This document shows, piece after piece, positions 59,507-64,000 of a DNA stretch of 64,000 nt; the stretch's first letter is position 1; each line of letters starts with the position of its first letter. The notes beneath the pieces were generated by a model. It saw only the letters and a list, made by a program, of their open reading frames with translations, was not told the origin of the DNA and ran no database searches. The translations under genes and the position numbers were made by a program. Location of the stretch: contig NZ_CP110139.1 of NCBI RefSeq assembly GCF_025979885.1, positions 2,170,001 through 2,234,000 of the forward strand, in the 5' to 3' direction. Origin of the DNA: Hymenobacter sp. YIM 151500-1. GTDB taxonomy: Bacteria > Bacteroidota > Bacteroidia > Cytophagales > Hymenobacteraceae.

Positions 59507-60055
59507 CTAGTCATCATTCAGGCCGCCTTTGCGCAGCTCGTCGATGGTGCGCATCACCTTGTCTTTGAGCGAGGTGCGGTACTTTTCCAGCACATCCTGC
59601 AAGCGGGCGTTGCCGAGGGCCAGCATCTGGGTGGCCAGCACGGCGGCGTTGGCGGCGCCGTCGAGGGCTACGGTGGCTACGGGCACCCCGGCCGGCATTT
59701 GCAGCATGGACAGGATGGAGTCGAGGCCGTGGATGGAAGTGGCGGCGTTGATGGGCACTCCGATGACGGGCAAAGTGGTGAAGGCCGCTACCATACCGGG
59801 CAAATGGGCCGCTCCGCCCCCGCCGGCAATGATAACGCGCAGGCCGCGCTTACGGGCCGTTTCAGCGTACTCCACCAAGCGGTGTGGGGTGCGGTGCGCC
59901 GACACCAGGGTGATTTCGTAGGGCACCTGGAACTGGCGCAGCAGCTCGGCGGCGTTTTCCATGATTTTCAGGTCCGACTGGGAACCCATGATAATGCCCA
60001 CCAGGGGCGTGTCGGCCGCGGCGTCGGGGCCGGAAGAAGGGGGAAGGGTAGTCAT
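59507..60055 (-). CDS. purE: 5-(carboxyamino)imidazole ribonucleotide mutase
   Basis: A 182-aa class I PurE of purine synthesis, moving CO2 from N5-CAIR to C4. VGIIMGSQSDLKIMENAAELL; LVSAHRTPHRLVEYA with the catalytic His; IAGGGGAAHLPGMVA; PVIGVPINAATSIHGLDSILSMLQMPAGVPV. The ATG at 60055 (MTTLPPSSG) adds a Pro/Ala-rich leader of 15 residues, not uncommon in this family; the longer frame is not needed. No purK next to it. Confidence 0.95.
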   Translation of the reverse strand: MTTLPPSSGPDAAADTPLVGIIMGSQSDLKIMENAAELLRQFQVPYEITLVSAHRTPHRLVEYAETARKRGLRVIIAGGGGAAHLPGMVAAFTTLPVIGVPINAATSIHGLDSILSMLQMPAGVPVATVALDGAANAAVLATQMLALGNARLQDVLEKYRTSLKDKVMRTIDELRKGGLNDD

Positions 60056-60154
60056 GCAACAGGTGAAAACAGGCAGCCAGAACGGCACCGGCCGCGCCCC
60101 GCTTCTACGCGGCAGCCCGACAGTGGTTGGCGCTTAAACATAGCACTTTTCCGG

Positions 60155-60184
60155 TTTGAAGCCCGGCAAAGGCTCGTACCTTTG
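60155..60184 (+). promoter_or_regulatory. Bacteroidota-type promoter of the MarC gene (TTTG - 18 bp - TACCTTTG)
   Basis: The -33 box TTTG 60155-60158 and the -7 box TACCTTTG 60177-60184, with 18 bp between; the ATG is 25 bp downstream. Confidence 0.55.
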
Positions 60185-60209
60185 GCCGCCCGTTTCTGCT
60201 GCGCCGCTT

Positions 60210-60827
60210 ATGGAAATCTTGCTTGCCACGTTTACCACGCTGTTTTCGGTGGTGAATCCCTTTAGCGCCATGCCCGTGTTTCTGACGCTAACCGAGGACG
60301 ACAGCCCGGCCACGCGCGCCAACATCGGCCTGAAAGCCTGCGTGTACATGGTGGGGGTGCTGGCGGTGTCGTTTTTCGCCGGGCAGTACGTGCTCAACTT
60401 CTTCGGCATCAACATCCACCACCTGCGCATTGCAGGCGGCATCCTGCTCATGCGCTCGTCCTTCGACCTGCTCACGCCCGGCGGCAACCGCACCAAGGTA
60501 TCAGACGCAACCCTGGACGAAAGCCGCCACAAAGACGATATCAGCTTCACGCCCCTGGCCATGCCCATGCTGTCGGGGCCGGGCTCCATGGCCGTGTGCA
60601 TCGGCCTGTTCACCGAAAAGCTGACCTACCTGGATATGGCCCTGATTTTCCTGGGCTTTGTGCTGGTAGCTCTGGCGGCCTATATCATCCTGATGTCCTC
60701 GCTCCGGCTGACGCGCTTTCTGGGCCGGCCGGGGATGGCCGCCTTGGCCCGCATCATGGGCTTTATTACGCTGGCCATTGGGGTAAATTTCCTGGCTACG
60801 GCCATTAAGGCCCTGTTTCAGGAGTAA
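60210..60827 (+). CDS. MarC family inner membrane protein
   Basis: A 205-aa protein with about six transmembrane segments. LATFTTLFSVVNPFSAMPVFLTLT is the family N-terminus (VNPxxxxPxF), SFFAGQYVLNFFGINIHHLRIAGGILL the second and third helices, and FTPLAMPMLSGPGSMAV the conserved central loop; MGFITLAIGVNFLATAI ends it. MarC proteins are of unknown function despite the old link to multiple antibiotic resistance. ATG at 60210 with a good promoter just upstream; the longer frame from 60156 would place the promoter inside the gene. Confidence 0.92.
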   Translation: MEILLATFTTLFSVVNPFSAMPVFLTLTEDDSPATRANIGLKACVYMVGVLAVSFFAGQYVLNFFGINIHHLRIAGGILLMRSSFDLLTPGGNRTKVSDATLDESRHKDDISFTPLAMPMLSGPGSMAVCIGLFTEKLTYLDMALIFLGFVLVALAAYIILMSSLRLTRFLGRPGMAALARIMGFITLAIGVNFLATAIKALFQE

Positions 60828-60881
60828 GCAGGTAGGGCCCCAGCCCAGCCCAGCCCAGCAGGAGAGGCTCTAGCTCTAGTC

Positions 60882-60990
60882 GCCTCACCCCCAACCCCCT
60901 CTCCGGAGAAGGAGAGGGGACTCTAGCTCTAGAACTAGTTTTTTAGAAAGCTAGAGCCCCTTCCTACCGGGGAGGGGTTGGGGTGGGGTT
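60882..60990. repeat. F1-type inverted repeat upstream of hemE
   Basis: GCCTCACCCCCAACCCCCTC (from 60882) and GGGGAGGGGTTGGGGTGG (ending near 60988) are near complements, with CTCTAGCTCTAGAACTAG between. A CCCAG tandem (60838-60859) precedes it. Its right end supplies the TTG used as -33 box of the hemE promoter. Confidence 0.8.
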
Positions 60991-61006
60991 GCGTTGCGTA
61001 CCTTTG
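60978..61006 (+). promoter_or_regulatory. Bacteroidota-type promoter of hemE (TTG - 18 bp - TACCTTTG)
   Basis: TTG at 60978-60980 lies in the F1 repeat; TACCTTTG at 60999-61006 is followed by CGGC, as before argH. The hemE start is 54 bp downstream. Confidence 0.5.
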
Positions 61007-61060
61007 CGGCTCCATTCAGCGGCTTCGCATCTGTGAAATCCGCGAAAATCAGCCTACTCT

Positions 61061-62095
61061 GTGCTAAAGAACGACCTCCTCCTCCGCGCCGCCTGTGGCG
61101 AAGATACCGAGCGCACCCCCGTGTGGCTGATGCGCCAGGCCGGCCGCATCCTGCCCGAATACCGCGCCCTGCGCGCCCGCCTTTCCGGCTTCAAGGAGCT
61201 GGTCGAAACCCCCGAACTGGCCGCCGAAGTCACCATTCAGCCCGTGGATGCCCTGGACGTGGATGCCGCTATCATCTTCTCCGACATTCTGGTGGTACCC
61301 GAGGCCATGGGCCTCACCTACGAAATGGTGGAAGCCCGTGGCCCCCTGTTCCCCGAAACTGTGCGCACCGCCCAGGACGTGCAGCGCCTGCGTGTAGCCG
61401 ACCCCGAGGAGCACCTGGGCTACGTGCTGGAAGCCATTCGCGTCACTAAGCGCGCCCTCAATGGCCGCGTGCCGCTCATCGGGTTTGCCGGCGCACCCTG
61501 GACCATCCTGGCTTACATGGTGGAAGGCCACGGCTCCAAAACCTTCAGCAAGGCCCGCCGCCTGCTCTACGCCCAGCCGGAGCTGGCCCACGAGCTGCTG
61601 CGCAAAATCACCGACACTACCATTGCCTACCTGCGGGCCCAGGTGACAGCCGGTGCCAACCTGGTGCAGGTGTTCGACTCCTGGGCCGGCATCCTGCCGC
61701 CCGCTCACTACCAGGAGTTCAGCACCCGCTACATTGCCGAAATCTGCCGGGCCATTCCCGAGGTACCCGTGACGGTGTTTGCCAAAGGGGCCTTCTGGGC
61801 CGTGGAAGACTTTGCCCAGCTGCCCTGCCGCACCATCGGCCTCGACTGGAACCAGGACGCCCGCGCCGTGCGCCCTCTCGTGGGAGACAAAACCCTGCAA
61901 GGCAACCTCGACCCCTGCGCCCTCTACGGCACACCCGAGCAGGTGCGCCAAGCCACCCGGCAAATGCTTGACCAGTTTGGCTCGCACCGCCACATTGCCA
62001 ACTTAGGCCACGGCGTCTACCCCGACACTAACCCGGATAATGTGCGCGTATTCATTGAAACGGTGAAGGAGTACAGCACCCGAATGCGGGGGTAA
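61061..62095 (+). CDS. hemE: uroporphyrinogen decarboxylase
   Basis: A 344-aa enzyme making coproporphyrinogen III for heme and other tetrapyrroles. [17 protein letters not shown] (substrate Arg residues), [15 protein letters not shown] (Asp), [42 protein letters not shown] and the C-terminal [15 protein letters not shown] are all present. Length is typical. It starts with GTG at 61061 ([13 protein letters not shown]). The stop TAA touches the left arm of a 43-bp F1 palindrome. Confidence 0.96.
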   Translation: MLKNDLLLRAACGEDTERTPVWLMRQAGRILPEYRALRARLSGFKELVETPELAAEVTIQPVDALDVDAAIIFSDILVVPEAMGLTYEMVEARGPLFPETVRTAQDVQRLRVADPEEHLGYVLEAIRVTKRALNGRVPLIGFAGAPWTILAYMVEGHGSKTFSKARRLLYAQPELAHELLRKITDTTIAYLRAQVTAGANLVQVFDSWAGILPPAHYQEFSTRYIAEICRAIPEVPVTVFAKGAFWAVEDFAQLPCRTIGLDWNQDARAVRPLVGDKTLQGNLDPCALYGTPEQVRQATRQMLDQFGSHRHIANLGHGVYPDTNPDNVRVFIETVKEYSTRMRG

Positions 62096-62250
62096 ACCTC
62101 ACCCCCTAGCCCCCTCTCCACAAGAGAGGGGGAACTAGCAACCCCACCCCAACCCCTCCCCAAAAGGGAGGGGCTCTAATCCTAACTTTTTAGTCTAGAG
62201 CTAGAAACTAGTCCCCCTCTCTTGTGGAGAGGGGGCTAGGGGGTGAGGTT
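62095..62250. repeat. F1 inverted repeat with 43-bp arms, right arm inside a gene
   Basis: 62095-62138 (AACCTCACCCCCTAGCCCCC and onward) and 62208-62250 are identical complements but for one inserted A. A third F1-like module lies in the middle (62143-62175). The right arm is translated as the C-terminus of the RfaE1-type kinase; the left arm begins at the last base of the hemE stop. Confidence 0.93.
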
Positions 62251-63265
62251 CCAGCAGCCCCACCCGCTCCGCTTCCTGCAGCAGCAGTTGCTTTTCAATC
62301 GGCACCACGCCTACTTGTTCGCACACGAGGCCGCCGCCGAGGTTGGCCAGGGCGGCAGTGCTGGCGGCGGGCAGGCCCAGGGCCACGCATAAGGCCGCAA
62401 TGCTGATTACTGTGTCGCCGGCCCCCGACACGTCGGAGATGGTGCGCACGTGGGCGGGAATGTAGGTGCGCCGGAGCTGGCCGTTTTCCACGAATACGCC
62501 CCGCTCCGACAGCGTGACCAGCACCATGTCGGGTTGCAGCAGCTGCCGCAGCCGGGCCACGGCCGCCTCGAAGTGCGGGCGGTCGGCGTCGGTGTCACCG
62601 AACTCCTGCTTCAGGCCTTCGCGCAGCTCTTTGAGGTTGGGCTTGAACAGGGTGCAGTGGCGGTAGGCCAGGAAGTTCTTTTTCTTGGGGTCCACGACCG
62701 TAGGCACGCCCCGCTGCCGGGCCAGGCTGATAAAGTGCTGAATGTTGGCTTCCTGGAGCACCCCCTTGTCGTAGTCCTCGAAAATTACCACGTCGGCGCG
62801 GCCCAGCAGCTGCTCGAAGCGGGCGGTGAGCTGGGCGTTTTCGTCGGCGTTGAGGTCAGTTTCTACCTCCGAGTCGATACGCAGCAGCTGCTGGCCGTGG
62901 GCCAGCACGCGCTGCTTTACGGTGGTGGGCCGGTGCCCGGAGCGCACAATGCCCTCGGCCGACAGCCCGGTGGTGCGCAGCAGCTCCAGCAGCTGGTCGC
63001 CGCCCTGGTCCTCGCCCACCACGGCGCAGAGCAGGGGCGTGGCGCCCAGGGCCTGCACGTTCAGGGCCACGTTGGCGGCCCCGCCCAGGCGCTGCTCCTG
63101 GCGGCTCACATTCACTATCGGCACGGGGGCTTCGGGCGAGAGGCGCACGGCTTTGCCCCACACGTAGGCGTCGAGCATCACGTCGCCCACAATCAGGACG
63201 GTGAGGCGGTTGAAAGCGGCAAACAGGTCGGGCAGAGAAGCCGGAGGAGCAGCGGCAGCGGGCAT
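62201..63265 (-). CDS. rfaE1: PfkB-family kinase, RfaE1/HldE-type (D-glycero-beta-D-manno-heptose-7-phosphate kinase)
   Basis: A 354-aa ribokinase fold. VLIVGDVMLDAYVWGKAVRLSPEAPVPIVNV (substrate lid and GD) and RLGGAANVALNVQALGA mark the RfaE1 domain of ADP-heptose synthesis; FEDYDKGVLQ, VVDPKKKNFLAYR, FKPNLKELREGL and the anion hole SGAGDTVISIAA complete it. No nucleotidyltransferase half is fused. The last 16 residues (LEPHPLAPSPQERGTSF) translate an F1 repeat, so the native protein probably ended near LLEP. On the minus strand a -7 box TACTTTTG lies 26 bp upstream. Confidence 0.9.
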   Translation of the reverse strand: MPAAAAPPASLPDLFAAFNRLTVLIVGDVMLDAYVWGKAVRLSPEAPVPIVNVSRQEQRLGGAANVALNVQALGATPLLCAVVGEDQGGDQLLELLRTTGLSAEGIVRSGHRPTTVKQRVLAHGQQLLRIDSEVETDLNADENAQLTARFEQLLGRADVVIFEDYDKGVLQEANIQHFISLARQRGVPTVVDPKKKNFLAYRHCTLFKPNLKELREGLKQEFGDTDADRPHFEAAVARLRQLLQPDMVLVTLSERGVFVENGQLRRTYIPAHVRTISDVSGAGDTVISIAALCVALGLPAASTAALANLGGGLVCEQVGVVPIEKQLLLQEAERVGLLEPHPLAPSPQERGTSF

Positions 63266-63290
63266 TCGGTAGGGGTCAGCAATGAAGCCG

Positions 63291-63298
63291 CAAAAGTA
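63291..63298 (-). promoter_or_regulatory. candidate -7 box of the RfaE1-type gene (TACTTTTG on the minus strand)
   Basis: Matches TAnnTTTG and is followed by CGGC, like the argH and hemE sites. Confidence 0.4.
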
Positions 63299-63300
63299 GG

Positions 63301-63352
63301 CCGTAGCGCGAACTTTAGCTGCGCTGACCTGTGGTTGCAGTTCGCGCTACGG
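63301..63352. repeat. perfect 14-bp inverted repeat upstream of the RfaE1-type gene
   Basis: CCGTAGCGCGAACT (63301-63314) and its exact complement (63339-63352). It resembles the F4 repeats in its TAGC/GCTA words and contains TTTAGCTGCGC. Confidence 0.75.
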
Positions 63353-63444
63353 CGGGCCGTTAGAACGACAATCGTTGTAGTGGCCCCGCCGATACGGGAT
63401 CTGCACAGGTAGCTTCGCTGCCCTACGGTTCACGCTACGGCCTG

Positions 63445-64000
63445 TTAGACCAGCTTGGCCAGGCTATCCTTTATCCGCACAAAGGCTTCGCGCAGCTTCT
63501 CATCGGCGGCGGCGGTGCTGAAGCGGATGCAATTGGGTGCCCCGAAGGCGCCGCCGTCTACGGCGGCCACGTAAGCGTCGTTCAGCAGGTACATGGCTAG
63601 GTCGCAGGCCGTGTCGATGGTGTGGCCGTGCGGGGTGGTCTTGCCGAAGTAGCCCGTCACGTCCGGGAAAACATAGAAGGCGCCGCTGGGCGTGGGCGTT
63701 TTCAGGCCCGGAATGTCGCGCGCCAGGTCCAGCACCAGGTCACGGCGGCGGCGGTAAGCTTCCACCATGACGTCGGCGGAGGTGCGGCCGCCTTGCAGGG
63801 CCGCCAGGGCTGCGCGCTGGGCAATGGAACAGGTGCCGGAGGTTATCTGGCTCTGTATCTTTTCGCAGGCCGCAGCTATTTCCTTGCGGGCGGCCAGGTA
63901 GCCCACGCGCCAGCCCGTCATGGCGTAGCCCTTCGAGAAGCCATTCACGGTAATTACCCGGTCTTTGATTTCCGCGAACTGAGCCAGGCTCACGTGCTCC
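63445..64000 (-). CDS. pyridoxal-phosphate-dependent aminotransferase, class I (N-terminus cut off by the window)
   Basis: The last 185 residues or so of an aspartate/aromatic aminotransferase-type enzyme. VNGFSKGYAMTGWRVGYLAA is the PLP lysine loop, followed by CEKIQSQITSGTCSIAQRAALAAL, TPSGAFYVFPDVTGYFG and APNCIRFSTAAADEKLREA, in which the Arg that binds the substrate carboxylate sits. The frame is open to base 64000, so the start lies beyond the window; an internal GTG (63993) is not a start. The class I fold, AspC/AAT clade, fits best. Upstream neighbour unknown. Confidence 0.93.
   Translation of the reverse strand, partial: EHVSLAQFAEIKDRVITVNGFSKGYAMTGWRVGYLAARKEIAAACEKIQSQITSGTCSIAQRAALAALQGGRTSADVMVEAYRRRRDLVLDLARDIPGLKTPTPSGAFYVFPDVTGYFGKTTPHGHTIDTACDLAMYLLNDAYVAAVDGGAFGAPNCIRFSTAAADEKLREAFVRIKDSLAKLV

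Noticed and set aside
1..64000. CRISPR array, prophage, insertion sequence, tRNA or rRNA genes
   Set aside because: No regularly spaced direct repeats, no transposase, integrase or phage genes, and no tRNA cloverleaf or rRNA sequence recognised on either strand.

Overview
The window looks like chromosomal DNA of a GC-rich Bacteroidota, most likely Hymenobacter or a close relative in the Hymenobacteraceae. That placement is inference from gene content; no rRNA gene is present. The pointers are a TonB-dependent receptor followed by a DUF4249 lipoprotein, arginine synthesis through a carbamoylated N-acyl-ornithine (argF' type), repeated -7 boxes of the form TAnnTTTG, almost no Shine-Dalgarno sequences, and many lipoproteins. 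I see no tRNA or rRNA gene, transposase, prophage or CRISPR array. About 55 genes are supported.

Layout. 0-4 kb: an amidohydrolase pair on the minus strand and a small TUDOR-like protein. 4-13 kb: an APC permease, an MBL-rhodanese protein, then sbcD and sbcC split by an antisense GNAT gene. 13-20 kb: an unknown protein, an HNH protein, a secreted protein, thioredoxin, and a TonB receptor/DUF4249 pair. 20-28 kb: purine nucleoside phosphorylase, SppA, RarA, an EamA exporter, a PIN-type toxin-antitoxin pair, DinB and a Thr-rich secreted protein. 28-39.4 kb: an essentially complete arginine pathway in two divergent arms. The minus arm is GNAT-argG-argC-argD-argF'. The plus arm is argB-argE, an SDR and an AraC regulator, then argH. 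39.5-47 kb: a small membrane protein, lipoamide dehydrogenase, a TPR lipoprotein, a geranylgeranyl-reductase-type flavoprotein, FabG, a DUF433 antitoxin beside a frameshifted DUF5615 toxin, a lipoprotein and a DUF6624-TonB protein. 47-64 kb: a VWA membrane protein, a lipoprotein, a pseudouridine synthase, an alpha/beta hydrolase, DnaK, a membrane protein, two tandem FAD monooxygenases, an EEP-family phosphatase/nuclease, PurE, MarC, HemE, an RfaE1-type kinase and a truncated aminotransferase.

The most striking feature is between the genes. A large share of intergenic spaces hold long, often perfect inverted repeats with arms of 14-49 bp, drawn from several recognisable sequence families that recur in the window and are sometimes nested in each other. 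Several run into coding sequence and supply stop codons or C-terminal codons: both ends of the convergent pair at 42.2-42.4 kb, the RfaE1-like kinase, sbcD, argC, the alpha/beta hydrolase and the second monooxygenase. Others lie between divergent genes, so they are not all simple terminators. Two of them flank sbcD and sbcC, whose product cuts DNA palindromes.
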